Shown one piece after another: positions 36,352-53,876 of a stretch of DNA of 64,000 bases. Origin of the DNA: Anopheles merus (taxonomy: Eukaryota > Arthropoda > Insecta > Diptera > Culicidae); the NCBI RefSeq assembly GCF_017562075.2, contig NC_054082.1:27280208-27344207 (forward strand), in the 5' to 3' direction. Below the pieces are notes generated by a model that saw nothing but the letters and a program-made list of their open reading frames with translations, was not told the origin of the DNA and did not search any database. A program made the translations under genes and the position numbers. Positions within the stretch are counted from its first letter, which is position 1. Each line of letters opens with the position of its first letter.

Positions 36352-37286
36352 ACGAATGCTGAAGGCTGCACGGGAGATTTCAAAACTGTAGAACCAGACC
36401 AAAACAAAAAATTGTAACACTGTTGTAACATGTTTTCAAAATCGTAACACTATTTTTTCAATTTTGGTATATAATTTTCAAATCAATATGAAATGCAATA
36501 CGCCAAAATGTTCATAAACCATGGTACCAAGAAATCAACATAACAGCAGACGAGATTAACACTACAAATAGAATTCTTGCAGGATTCGATACATTAAAAT
36601 ATTGGCTGGCTACAATGAAAACAGAAGAAGATGAAAAATGCCAGACATTTTTCACTGCCGCAAATACAGCAAGAAAAGAGCAACAAAACCCTACGTAACA
36701 TGGGTTACAAACTCAAAACACGCTGGAACAACAAAAAATGGGAAATCGATAAAACAATCAAAACAATTCATGAAAGAGACAAAAATAACAATATAAAACT
36801 AAACGAAAAAAACATTATAATCCCTAACACACACCATAAACAGGAGCATAAACACAAATAAGATTAATGTTATAGTGGGGAAAACGCACACACGCCAGCA
36901 CTAAAAGAAAGAAAACGAACAAAAAGCAAGCAAATAACTCTGGTTAGTCGAAGACATAGAGAAAGTAAGCCTCTGAGTATGGTCGCGACACATGTGATAA
37001 AACATAGGAGGATAAATCCTTTCTCACCAAATTAAAAAGAATAAGAAGAAAAACAAAAAGTGAAAGAAAAAGCAAAAGAAGAAAAAGAAGAAAAACAAAA
37101 ACAAAATGAAAAAGCAAACGAAAAAAGGGAATACATAGAAAAAGAACAGAAAAGAACAAGAACAAGAACAAGAAGAAGAATAAAAAATAAAAGGAAGAAG
37201 AAAAAGAAAAACATAGTTGAAATCTTCAGCTCCAACATTGAAGTGGCTTGGAAACCAAAAAGAAGTACAACATTAAGAAACTTTCT

Positions 37287-37292
37287 TTTATT
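37287..37292 (-). terminator. Polyadenylation signal for the DM4/DM12 gene
   Basis: AATAAA on the minus strand, about 135 bp after the stop codon at 37426. Confidence 0.55.
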
Positions 37293-37425
37293 ACATTAAA
37301 TTTCCTTAATGCAACAGGACGCATGCATGCTTAAAACGAATGCAATCAGCTTAACGCTTAAAGAACCTTTCTTCTCCTCAGTTCAAATCCTTCAAAATGC
37401 ACAATAATAGAAACAGTTCCCTTCG

Positions 37426-38314
37426 TCACGCAAAAACGTCCGAAAACGAGCCCAACAGCGAAAGCGAACATTCGGCGTACATGGCCGCGCAAACCGATTG
37501 GTCGTTGCTGGCACTCATGCTGTCCGGCACCGTTTCCGCCTGGCCGTACAGCGAATGGTGCGGTTCCGCGACGGCATCCTCCGTGGCCGATGGCGTAAAG
37601 GCAATGTGCAACAGTTCCCCGATCAGCCCGCTCGTGTGGGTAAAGCGTGCTTCCGATGCTTCACAAATGGCACGCAACACACAGCTCCGACCATCGAAAC
37701 CTTTTCTGTGATGGCAAAAGAAGAGGGAGGGGAAAAATCGATAAACACGAACCCGTCCGTATGGTGTAAACACTGTAAACAAAAACATACTGCTCAAACA
37801 ATTGCTCCAGCATACGATAGAACGTCCAGCGGGAGTGATGCTGCTGCTGCTGTTGGTGAGGTGAGCGTCCCGGATGCTCCGGTGAGGGTGGCGGCAACGA
37901 TTCAGTGTCCAGCTCCTGCCACCGCCCATCGTACCGTTCGTAGGGCGGCTCGGCATGCGACTGGGGTGCCAACACCAGTGGCGGCATCGTCGTTGGTACG
38001 GCTGCCCGCCGACGCAGTACCCGTTCCGTCTCCAACTCGTGCCGATCGAGAAACGGCGGTATCCAGTGGGACGAGTTCCAGGGCAATAAATAGACCGACT
38101 TAAACACGTACCCCATCGTGACGGATTCTAGCTGGATGTCGGCCGGTATACCGAAGCCGCCGATCATCTGCAAACGTTGCGGATTGGCACGGGGAAATAT
38201 TAGGAAGCGTTTTTGGCGTGGCTGAGCTGCTGCATCGCCATCAACCGTTGACACGGCAGCGTGAAACGTAAGCGCCACTAGAAGCGCCAGATGCACTGTA
38301 GATGAGGTGCACAT
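37426..38314 (-). CDS. Secreted DM4/DM12-family protein, two exons
   Basis: Exons 37791-38314 and 37426-37705 join in frame (GTATGT donor, CATCACAG acceptor), giving 267 aa. A signal peptide is clear at the N-terminus (hydrophobic VHLALLVALTFHAAV, cleavage likely near residues 22-30). A furin-like RQKR at 33-36 precedes FLIFPRANPQRLQMIGGFGI and MGYVFKSVYLLPW, the typical family start. A variable Pro/Gln/His-rich middle follows. Exon 2 carries the cysteine signature FDGRSCVLRAICEA (Cys183, Cys189), then Cys247 and Cys254 near the end. The family is insect-specific, usually 150-300 aa, and of unknown molecular function. Family assignment is strong; no orthologue name is proposed. Confidence 0.9.
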
Positions 38315-42947
<4,633 letters not shown>

Positions 42948-43245
42948 TACAGGGTTTTCCATGTTACTTTCGAATGTGCTCATCTTTATTCACCGCCTAT
43001 ACGATGATTTTCAACAGCTGTCATACACTGTATTTGCTTCAAAATAAAGTTTAAGTTCTTACACATGATTTTCAACACATCACAAAGAGCTGTCAAACTC
43101 AATACAGCTTGAGACGTGTTGAAAATCATTTGGAAGAACTGATAAATTATTGTGATGCAAATACAACATTTGACAGCTGTTGAAAAACATCTCGCAAGCA
43201 ATGAAAAATGTTGTTAAAATTCTAAATTGACTCAAAAATGCCTGT
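42948..43245. mobile_element. MITE copy 1 with decayed right end
   Basis: The left end TACAGGGTTTTCCATGTTAC begins at 42948 and is followed by TTTCGAATGTGCTCATC. The right part (ACAGCTGTTGAAAAACATCT, then AATGAAAAATGTTGTTAAA) aligns with the right part of copy 2 but is degenerate and lacks a clean terminus. It contains inverted TTTTCAACA/TGTTGAAAA segments. Confidence 0.65.
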
Positions 43246-43249
43246 TTTG

Positions 43250-43385
43250 AATAACACACAGCCGGAGAGTCAGTCCTTGACCCCGGAAGGGAAGGCGGTC
43301 GATATGCGGCACGAACCCACAACAGACATGCTGTTAAGAAGTGCAATTTGACAAATATACCCACAGACCTACCCTGGGCCGCAGG
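43250..43385 (-). mobile_element. tRNA-headed SINE fragment on minus strand
   Basis: Read on the minus strand it contains CTTAACAGCATGTCTGTTGT then GGGTTCGTGCC (B-box). This matches the head of the SINE at 36141 (CTTAACAACATGCCCGTCAT then GGGTTCAAGTC) but the body differs. It sits between the two MITE copies. Exact ends are uncertain. Confidence 0.55.
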
Positions 43386-43547
43386 TTTAACAGAAAATAT
43401 TCCCAAAAATAATGAAAATATTCATACAAAAACGAAATAATAAGAAAGATAGTTTAAAATATTATTGAGCGAGTTTGAAATACTCAGTACGGATATTCTG
43501 GATGAAATTTGTCAGTCCCACAAAAAAGTATTTGAGTTAGGTATTAA

Positions 43548-43846
43548 TACATAGTTTTCCAAGTCAGTTTCGAATGTAAACGTTGTTATTTACCGCGCGA
43601 AAGATGTTAATCCACAACAATCTGATATTTCATTTCCAATATCATAATTTTTTATTTTTTCAGCATTGTTTTCGTTAAGTCTCAAGCAGGATTGAGTTTG
43701 ACAGTTCTTTGTGATTCAACACATCATGTGTAAAAACTAAAATTTTATTATCAAGCAAATACACCATTTTACAGCTAGCATTGAAAAACATCTTGGGGCG
43801 GTGAATAATGATGAGCACTTTCGAAAGTGACTTGCAAAACCCTGTA
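43548..43846. mobile_element. MITE copy 2, right end intact
   Basis: The left end ATAGTTTTCCAAGTCAGTTT is a mutated version of the copy 1 terminus. The right end GAGCACTTTCGAAAGTGACT then TGCAAAACCCTGTA is intact and is the inverse of the copy 1 left end. TA lies at 43845-43846. Alternatively, 42948-43846 could be one larger element with internal duplication. Confidence 0.65.
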
Positions 43847-46800
43847 ATACACAACATATTCTAGATATGTCAAGTCGTTAGGTTAGCTTTATACTATATT
43901 TATACTCGCATTATTACGGCTTCAGCCGTTTTATACTATATATAGTTTATACTACTCACAAGGAATGTTTATTTTCGGTAGTGCTTCGAGATTTAATGAC
44001 TTATTGAACCAATTATAAATTAATATATTTAATTTTATGATTTTATACAACTAAACTAGAACGAACAATAAAAAACGCTTCACTCTCTATGCGATGAAAT
44101 CACCGCAAGCAGCCACCGGCTGCTAATTAATGCATTCAGCGTGTTTGAATAAATAAACAAACGCCATCCGAAATCCGCTGCACCATTAGCAGCCTGCAGG
44201 GACATACATCATAAAACATTTAAGTTTACCATTATCAAGCTAACCGAATCCGGTTAGATAGCTTTGCCGCTGTTTATTGCCGATCACAACACGGGGAACA
44301 CAGGGCTGGATGAGCAGTTATAATAAAACATTAAAGCACAGGAACACTAAACCCGGCCGACCGAACGGCAGGAAATTTACCAAAGCTTCTCTGAATCGAT
44401 ACCATAAATTCGTGAACGAAAAGCCACATCGGAAAACGCTATCCAAGGGAGAGGAAGCTCCATAACAGTGACCTAGATGCTTATTTTAGCTAGTCCAGGG
44501 TTGTTTTTGTTTTCGCTTTTTTGCTTTTTTTGTTTCACTCGGAACCGTTTCTCCAAACCGGAATGGCATTTCCTCCCAAAACGTACTACACCCAAGCACA
44601 CGCACACACACCCAACGGAGCAGCACACCGTCGTGTTTCATTATCGATTTGACGACATAATTAACGTGAATATAGCATGTGAGCACTATTTTTAACTACC
44701 ATTGCGACACAACCCCCCTCTGCCCATCGTTAGTCCAAGCGTCGTTCGCTTATCGATTAGCATCGATTGACTTGTGTGTGTGTCTCGCTCGCATGACCGT
44801 TGGCAATGTGGTGCTAACCAAAAGCATGTTTCCTTGATGGCAGAGGTCAAAACACCGGGAATAGAAGGTTACCCTTGTAGTGATAAGCACTTGAAGGGGG
44901 AGTGGGTGAGAATTTCGTTTGATGCAATCGTCACAGCTTTTCGTTGGGTTGGGTTTGTCAAAATTATTCACAGTACGTACCACCAGCTCCTCCAATCGCG
45001 CGCGGTCTTATCGCAACACATCGCTGGTTTTATCAGTGAATGAAGTTGCTTCAAAAATAGTATATTACGTAACGGAAGAAATACTGTTGGGGAGGCGTTT
45101 CTGCTCGGGTCAACGTGATATGATAACGTTGTTATTATGGCGTCACGGTTCCAATTATAAATAACATCTCAGATAATCTATGGCCAATGTGATGAATTGG
45201 GAGAATTTTCGATAATCACACAATAAAGATTGAAAAATTATCCCCACCAATAATTTAACAAATATGTATATATATTTTTATAATTGTTTAATATTACCAT
45301 ACCCCATACCCCATGTGCAATTTTAAGATAATCTTTTCTTATACCAGAATATTAAACAAGAAAACTCGCATCATTAAGCAAGTGCACTTGAGTAAATGAT
45401 AATTTGGTTGCAAAAATAACTATACAAAAGATTACGTATGATGTTTTTTTTTCTATTACGAGAAATCTCCCAGAGGCCCTCTGCCTTGACACCTACGTAT
45501 GGGGTGGACTGGCATAAATAAAATGCCGTAGCCATGACCTCCCACATTGAGCATGTGAGCCAAAATACAAGCAAACCCCCCTCTGTGCAACCAACGCACA
45601 GTGGATTTAATCGTTTTGGCGCTTCGGGAGGTGCAACAAACTGTCACAAAACAAAACAAAAATAATACTCATAATGCAAAAATAGCACACCAGTTGGGGA
45701 CGGTGGTCATTAAAGACGTTGTTTGAATGGCAAAATAACGCACAGTGTTGTCAACGAAGACAAAACGATGAAACAAAAAAATATAACCGAATACCAAATT
45801 GCCATATACACTTCCCTAGCACGTCTTATAAGAAAAATAAAATAAAATTATAAAGCATTTTCATTTTCACACCGCACCCGGAAGCTTATCATTACGTAAA
45901 TAGCGCGATCATGGTGCATCACGATTTGCTCTCGCTCCGCACCATCAACGTGAGATGAAACATTGAAAATGCCGTCACGAAGCGATAGGCAATCATATCA
46001 CAAACATAACCATTACAGTATTGATTACAATCCTACAAAACGCATAGAATTAAATTAAAAAAGAAAACTGAATTTCACTTACACGATGATCATGTTTTGA
46101 TCGCCGCCCGCTCGTCTCAACTCCTGCAGCCCCCACACACACCCTTGTCACAGCTTACACACCCTTCCCAGAAGCACGATGCACATTTCCTTCCGTGCTC
46201 GCAATAGGCAAAGCTCGCATCTGAGCACACAAACACTCACACACGCTCAGGCACACGTCTCGCAGCACACATTTGCGCGCATCTTGCTCTCATTGCTTCT
46301 CACTATCGCCATCGTGATAGAAAACCGTTTCTCACGCACTCTCACGCTCTCTCACCAACTATTGTGCTCACCACAGATTCACTTTTGAAAAATTAAACAT
46401 ACACACAGACACACACACGCTCATCATGCTCCATCATCGTTCGCATCATCCGCCGCCGGTTGAGTCGTCGTTTGCTCCACCTGCAACAACACCAACAACA
46501 CCGCTAATGATGACGTCGGCAATGACCGCAACCATGACGGGGAGGAAAACAGTGCACTATACAACTAAAAAGCACCACAGCCGTCCGCGGGACTTTGGGG
46601 GTGGGATAGTGTCGCCACGTCCGGAGGGGACGGACGGGTAGCGAGGTGCGGTGGGTAGTTGTATGCGCGAAACTAGCGCGAACGCATATCGACACATCCG
46701 CAAACGACAACTATGAAATGAAATCGGAACAATATCGTCCACAAAATACACAGAAGCGACACACACACACACCGTTGTATCTGTGTTTTGTTAATTGCTT

Positions 46801-47823
46801 TCTTCACCAAATTTGTTGCACCGGGGACCAATGGGGATGATGGTCAGCAAAATCAAACCAAGCCCAGTAGGCTACGATGAGCTTCACTTCATACGCACAC
46901 TATGCAAGAAGAGGGGGTATTGTGTTTGTATTTCTATTGTGACTTTTTCACTCTCTCCCACGCGACATTTGCTTGCACGGGGCTGGGCCGGGTGTGTACA
47001 CAGGCGCGCGCTGCTGACAGTGGACTGATGTTATCAACACGCACCAGCAATACGGAAAAGCACGAATAAGCCTCCACACACCGCACACACACACATCACG
47101 TCATCACGTCTCACTCACGAAACTCACCGCTGCTGCTGGTTCACGATTCACGCCGCACCATCGTACCACCAACCAAACCAACCAACACAACAGTGCGCGA
47201 CCATGCGCGGCAAATACGCATCAATTTTCGCTGCTTTCTTTTGCTTTCCACCATACCTTTTCAGCTCACACTATCATCAGCAGGCAAGGTGGGCAAAGGA
47301 AGGGAGTGAAACGGGATTTTTGGTTTTCCTTCCCACTCTCTCTCGCACACATACACACTCCTATGCCCTTCAGCCCTCACAGAGCACACCAACGCGGGTA
47401 GCTACGTACAATCTCACACGCGCGCACGGGCTGCTTTTCTTATTGTGCTACCTTCACTACCTTCCCGCACTACGCACATGGTCACATACGCAGAACAACA
47501 GCGCCGTCGTCTCGCGGGCCGCGGGTAGTATTCTTCTGGCGTGGGCTGGAAACACTACAGCACACTACACAACACATTGCACTCACTGTGTTTTCGTCTT
47601 CGTCTTCAATCAGCGTTCAACATCAGCGTGGAGTGTTCTTCCCCTGGTTTTATGGTTTGTTGGGCTGCTGCAGCTGCTTCTCTTCCTGCAAATGTGATAA
47701 AGATGGCTTTTACTTTAATTTATAAACACACCTATATCCATAAACACACACACACATGCACATACATAAACACACGTACGGTAGCGCGCACGCCCCATAC
47801 TGTGTAAATGGATATGAATCTTC

Positions 47824-47872
<49 letters not shown>

Positions 47873-49832
47873 GCGGTGGCAAAAAGAAGGAGACGAAGAG
47901 GCTACGTGAGAAGTGTGACGTTGGGTGGCGCGCGCGCCCCGTATCTTCTTCATTTGGAACGCGTTTTCCTCGCCTTTGCCCGTACAAAAAAAGACGGCAT
48001 CACAGTCACGCACACACACTCGCGCTTACACACGCGTACATTACGCACACCGCAAGCGGCGGTCACCGACACCCGTGTTTCTCATACCCATCGCACCAAC
48101 TCGCTCTTCACACCAGCCAGCCCATCTCACTACTCGCCATAGGTTGTCTTGTCCCTACTTTTACTAAGTAATTTTTGCTTCTAACCTTTAGATTGGGATA
48201 TTTTTTAGGCATTTTTCATCATATGCGTAGTTTGCTATTTGTTCTTTAATTAGCTTTTAAATTTTTAAGTGCCAAAGCAACGCGGATTGGAAAGCTGTGC
48301 CAGCGCTCTATATCTTAAAGCTGTTGAACGTGTTTGATTGAACGATAAATTACACGTAGATGTTTGCATTTTAATAATTTCATTTCAATTTCCAAATCAC
48401 AACACACGCCCATGCAAATGCATCTCGTAAGTTCATTGAGGAACTAGCAAAACATTGTTGTGAAATTGAAAACATCTCATTTCGGCTCTTCATTCCCCCG
48501 CGGTACAAACAACAAGCCAACGTTCATCGCGAGATCGTTGAACTTTGATCCAACACAGCGTCGTAGCTTTTCCCGTGTGGAGAAGAGTAAATCAAAACAA
48601 GTTTCACTGGGCGATGCTGGTGGCAACCATCCCCGTCGTCACATGGTGCTAGCTTTTCGTATAAATCTTCCCCATCTTACTACTGTGGGGGACAAAACAC
48701 ACACACACACGCATGCACTTTTCTACTGCACTATCGCATCGCGAAGCGGAAGCACTTCTAATTTTACCCAACTCTATAGTAAAATATTCTTCAATAAAGT
48801 TCACTTCACACAACGAAACAACCGTCCGTGTTCGCAGCAATTCTTCCCCTGCACACACACACACAATCACACATCCACACATAGGGCACGTTTAGTGAAA
48901 AACAGTCTACACCAGGGGAGGCCGTGGTGGTTCTCATTCGAACGCACGTAACTACAGCCGTATGACCGCAGCCACCTCAAAAGACGAGCAACACACCCGC
49001 AAGAAGAGCGCAGCCCCCGAATGGCGGAAATGATGGTTCCCCAACAAGAACCCGACAGTGCAGCGGACCATCGGGAGCGCGATTGCTGCGGGTAGAGAGC
49101 AACGGGAGCAAAAAAAGAAGCGCGGAGCCTTCCTCTTTTTTTCACCAAATAAAAAAACTACTTCTTTCCCCCTGCAACACACACGCAGCGACAAGAGAAC
49201 GCGAGGCGTGGTTGCGATGGTGTTGGTGCGGCAAAGCACAGAACCACACACACACACACACACGCACACACACTTGGTCGCGCGGAACAGACGACACAGA
49301 GCTGGCTGGGGCTCCGTACGATTTTTCAGCACGATTTTGCTCACCTTTCGCACACTATTTGGCACACGGCAGAGGTATTAGGGAGCGAAGGCGTGCTTCC
49401 GCAAGCGATTTTCCACCACACCAGCCGAGTTCGGAGGATTTTTCACGCGGAAAATCGAATTCTACCGTGCCTGCGGTCTGCACACGCACGTCCAGTTCGC
49501 TTCTTCACTTTCTCGCTGTTGTCGATGGTGTTGGTGTACGTGCACTGGTGACAGCTCGAATGGCAAGGTATAGCGTACGAGAGGTTAGATCGTCCGTAGG
49601 CTGCCACGCGGCGCCATTTTATAAAGACGCGTTTGACAATCACTTTCCCAGTGTTGGGGGCAAATCTTCAGCCAGTAATTTTGTTATGATCGTTAAAAAT
49701 ATTCTAAAATAGAAACGGTCATTTATGAAACGATACGTTAAAAATATTGACCATTTCCCCAATCGACTTTTCTCAACAGGTTGGTAGCATGCCCTAAAAA
49801 GAGAAAACAGCTTCACTAAGCAGAATTTTGCC
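43847..49832. other. Intergenic; no gene seen
   Basis: No credible coding sequence. The right half (46.1-49.4 kb) is rich in CA/CAC tracts and short CT runs, the left half is AT-rich. The short ORFs, including the signal-peptide-like 47203-47697 (+), have repeat-driven composition and no splice partners. It could contain regulatory DNA, but no specific site is claimed. Confidence 0.45.
47825..47865. repeat. (AC)n microsatellite
   Basis: Uninterrupted CA dinucleotide tract of about 40 bp. Confidence 0.9.
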
Positions 49833-49838
49833 TTTATT
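49833..49838 (-). terminator. Candidate polyadenylation signal for the docking-protein gene
   Basis: AATAAA on the minus strand. It is the first canonical hexamer I see after the stop at 51281, implying a 3'UTR of about 1.4 kb across 49.8-51.28 kb. No ORF in that interval is convincing. Confidence 0.35.
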
Positions 49839-51280
49839 GTTTAAAACGTTGCTTCGAAAATGTTGCACCACAATAAAAACAGCACACCTCACCATCATGG
49901 GGAGAGTCCATTTTCGTGGCAAAAATCTAAGACTTTTTTGTACTTGTTCGGTACGATTGCGTTTTGCGTGGCGGCAGCAGGGCAGCGGCGGTTTACAATC
50001 ACAATTAGCTACACTACACTTTGCTCATGCGCATACACACCGATATACTACATTGAGCTCTCTTTGCAAAGCCTTAATTTCCTGAAGCGCTTCAACCGTA
50101 TGAATCCGCGGCATGATATGCAAGTGTCTCCTGCTTATTAATCTTCATCTGCTAAAATCTGCTCCTGCGTTCAACCAAGCGGCGTGTGAGTTAAAAATGT
50201 TAAAATATAGGGGCAGGAATTGCACGACGAGATTCCGCTGTCACTCTTACCATATTAGATGCAGTTTTGTTTTCTCTTCCTCTCCTTCTGTGCGCTCATG
50301 ATTGCTGAGATACACATTTGCTTGCGATGCGGTTCCGGAGGGATAAGACGAGGTTCGCCCCATGGCTACAGTTGCAGGCCGGCGATGATCACAGTTTAAA
50401 TCTACCTACAAGTACAATCGTGTCTTTCGTTTGGCTAGACTTTCTCTTTCTTACAGTGGGTTTCAATTTTGTTTCCTCACTTTTTGTTTCAAATTGAACC
50501 TGAATTATTTTGTATGTTTGTTTTTTCTCGTTTCTTCACTTCTAATGATTATGCGCTTCCGATATGCGTAATTCTCTTCGTATCGCAACCGTTTAAATCA
50601 CGCTATTGCTTTGCAAAGCCAATGCTGCTGACAATCACAAGTCAATGTGCTTATCGCACCTAACACCAAAGCAAGCTCACTGTAGCGCGCCATGCAGTAT
50701 AGATAAAAACGCTCTTAATCTAACAACTCTCTTCAATATCTATTAAAAGCACCATCGTTGGAGAATGGGAAATGATAAATGGGCTAGCTAGCTAAAATGT
50801 TACTTATAATGGTGTGATGGCGCTTCAAAGCTCTCTCCCTATCTCTCCCTCTCTTTTTGCTTAATTCCCTATAGCACTATTCATTACTTAATATCATTAT
50901 TTCTAACGTAATAAAATCGACGGGTTTCGCCAAGCATTAATAGCTGCTGTAAGATCGTGCTAAAGATATGTAAAAGGCAAAGTGTGAGAAACGTTGAAAT
51001 GTGTGTAATGGAAACATTTTCAGCATAGCGGTACGACTAAAGCGAGATTCTTAAAGACTCAAGCAAACTGCCATTTTAAAACAACACTCTGCAACCCTGA
51101 ACTAAAAAACTCCTAAAGCTAACTAACAAGCACTGTTTCGTGTTGAGCAGTTTAAGTACATTGAATCACAAACATTTTCCACACTGCAATGTGCAGTGTG
51201 TGCCACCTTCCACACATGTTACGCTCCCGGTGGGATGGATACGCGGGACAAACCGATTGCGCGGCTCAAACCGATCGCGA

Positions 51281-53876
51281 TCACAGATTGCCGGAGTTGT
51301 GCCGCTGCAACACGCTGTTAATTTTCATCCGTAAAGGCGATAGATCAAATTTACCGAAGCGTGGTAGCGATCCGAACCGCTTGCTAACCGGTGTGTTGCT
51401 GGCCGGCGTCGGAGCAGCTGGCGATCCGCATCCGCTTTCGACATTGGCTTCCAGCGATTTTTTCCCACCATCCATACATTTGCTGCTCGGCGGGGAAGAG
51501 ATCCGTGCAAGGGTTGCATACTTTTGGTACAGCTTGGGTGAACCACCGCTCGACACACACTCGACCGCACGGGGAGCGGCATCCTTCGCGGGAAGCCGCG
51601 TGCCATGTGATGCACGCAGTCGCCGACAGTTTCCTTTCGGTGTACGGAACGACGCTTGAATGCGTTCGTGTGCTTCTACCGTTGCATCGGGCATGGCACG
51701 TTGTGCCGAACGGACCGTTCGTGGGAGCGTGGTGACAGCGGGTGGAGTAGTCGTCATTCGATCCCTTTCAATGCAACCAATTGCACCACCACATTTACTC
51801 TTTCCACCACTCGCCGAGGGCGGAGTTCTGGGTAGATCTGCGTTCGGATAGTAGGACGGAATTTTATCATCCACCGAGCAGCGATGCTTTGCCGTACCGT
51901 CCTGCGAGTTGATGTAGCTTTGCTCGCTTGCACTGCTAACGCCGCTGCTACTACTACTGCTGCTGCTGGTAGAACTGGATCGAATGGGCTCCGGCAGCCG
52001 CTTCTCCTCCGTCCCTCCCATGCTCATGTAGATGGATTCTTCGTTTTCTTGCTGACCACACAATCGCGCACCTTCCGCTGGCAGTGGATTGTTTCTATAG
52101 ATTACTGCCTCATCCAATAGCTTCTGCCGGTTAAACCCGGTCCCGACTGGGCCCATCTCCAGATAGCCATCTAGCTCCGACTTTCTGATCGGTGGTGGAG
52201 GACGCTCCACGAGAGATGCTTGCGGCAGCGAACTGGTTTCCGTTTCACAACCATTCCCCTCGATCGCTGCCACACAACCAACCAGATTCACCGAGGATGA
52301 GTTTACCGAACCGTTAAATCCTTCAAAAACACGCTCCGAAATGTTCAAGCGCCGCATATCCGGTAGAACTGTACTGAAACCTTCCGGCTGGTGGTCTTGC
52401 TTCTTGTCACCCGACGCTGCCGGTAACTCGGAAGATAACGACACACCGGACATATTGATATACTCGGACGACCCGAAGCAACAGTCCTCCTCGATGTAGT
52501 CGATATCGGGCTGCAGAAAAAACTCCGACGTGCACGACCCAACGCCATCGGAAAGATTGTCGCAGGAAACATTTCCAGCCCCACCATCCTCACCGTACCG
52601 GTCGCCGCCCGGTGCATCACTTACCTTCAACCGGCTTAAGTCGGGACTGGAGAAACTGTTCCGCTTATTTTCGACCAACCGCAACTGGCCCACCTTACCG
52701 CGATGCACCACCGCAGAGGAGGAGGATGGACCGGCGGCGGCGGTAGGAGATTTTGTATCCGCTTTGCTTTCCTTCCGGCCCGTGCTCTTTTTAGCCGAAT
52801 CTTGAGAGTTCGTGCTCGTGGTACGCTTGCGGCCAAACACCGACTCTAACCGTAGCCAGTGGTGACGCTTCTTCTTCATTAGCTCCACCTCCGGTGCGGT
52901 GTACGAACGCTGCAGCTCTTCGAAATCTTCGTTCGTATTTAAACGCTTACGCGGTGGCAACGGTGGCGGTGGTGTGCTAATCTCCTCCCCGATCGGCTCG
53001 CTAGCCCCGGCAGGGCCGAGCTTCATTTCCTCGTAGATGCCAGAAGCGATCGATGCGCGCGATAGGCGCGATGCATTGCCGGCCGCAAGGTCGTCACGAA
53101 TTTCCTCGTAAATGCCCGACATGCCCGATACGCGCCGGGACCAGTTGTGCGCCGCGCTGCTGTCCGTCCGCGCCACCGCCGCCGCCACCACCGGTACGGT
53201 AGGCAGTGGGCCCAGTATATCCTGCAGATCCATAATGTTCTGCGTGTTGTCGAGGTTCTGGTAGATGCCCATATTATCACACGCATCGGCTCCACCTCCC
53301 GCCACTCCCGCTCCGTCGGCTAGTGGGTCGAGCGGTTGCATCTCCTGCCGTATCTCGTACATCGGCGTTCGGCTGGCACGCCGCAGCTGCATCATTTCCT
53401 GCCGGTACAGCTCCAGATTGCGGATCGATTTCTTCATCCAGCGCAGATGCCGCTCGCACAGGAGCTGCGTTTCCAGGGCGAAGTAGGCGCAGCACCGTTT
53501 GCGGTTGTTTTTCCAGAACAGCCCGTACGAGTGCTGCTTCGTGCGCGAGGTAGCCATCTGCACGGTCAGGCCGGGAATGTTGATCCGCACGATCAGATCG
53601 GTGGTAAGATCGGTGGGCGAGGAGAAGAACGAGATGCGCATATAGCACGGGAAGCATTTGACGGCCTCGACCCGCACGAAGTACCGCGACCAGGACTGTG
53701 TGTGTGTGTTGCCGTGTGGATGGAAATACAACGTTCAAATGTTTTAAAATCATGCACATATTTACGAAGCACGTGCATCATTTCTTTTTGTTTACCTTCA
53801 TGTGGGAAAACTCCAGCTTCCTCTCGCGGATGTCCAACTTTACATCCATAAACATGCTTATGGTGTTGTCTTCCAT
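51281..53876 (-). CDS. PH-domain docking protein with YxxM and SH3-ligand motifs (IRS/Gab-like), two exons
   Basis: Exon 1 is 53796-53876 (27 aa, starting MEDNTISMFMDVKLDI); exon 2 is 51281-53695 after a CACACAG acceptor; total 831 aa. Residues of about 20-125 look like a PH domain: SWSRYFVRVEAVKCFPCY, DLIVRINIPGLTVQMATSR and the closing helix ALETQLLCERHLRWMKKSI. The rest is mostly disordered and holds many tyrosine motifs: YEEM (Tyr248), YINM (439), YLEM (538) and YMSM (583), which fit PI3K p85 SH2 ligands, and YQNL (172) and YINS (621), which fit Grb2 SH2 ligands. Two proline motifs, TPPPPLPPRKR near 268 and VERPPPPIRK, fit SH3 ligands. A membrane-recruited adaptor in receptor tyrosine kinase signalling is inferred. 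No PTB domain is seen, so it is not a standard chico/IRS. I do not recognise a named orthologue. Confidence 0.85.

Larger units (their letters stand above)
24809..37286. other. 12.5-kb gene-poor region upstream of DOT1
   Basis: No coding region can be supported on either strand. It should contain the DOT1 promoter and any 5'UTR exons, plus intergenic DNA. Simple repeats are dense ((CT)n near 27361-27390, (GA)n at 29980-30027 and 30989-31020, (TA)n near 32131). It also holds a MITE (30501-30747), a SINE (36141-36351) and an A-rich, purine-rich block at 36600-37230. All open frames here are short and compositionally simple. Confidence 0.5.

Noticed and set aside
36631..36861. 76-aa Lys/Asn-rich + frame
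   Set aside because: Lies in an A-rich block with no other support; could be decayed transposon DNA but no motif or ends were found.
37397..38103. Two + frames across the DM4/DM12 gene
   Set aside because: They are antisense to exons with a signal peptide and the family cysteine signature.
47203..47697. 164-aa + frame with signal-peptide-like start
   Set aside because: Composition is driven by CT/CA-rich DNA, with no conserved domain, splice partners or poly(A) context.
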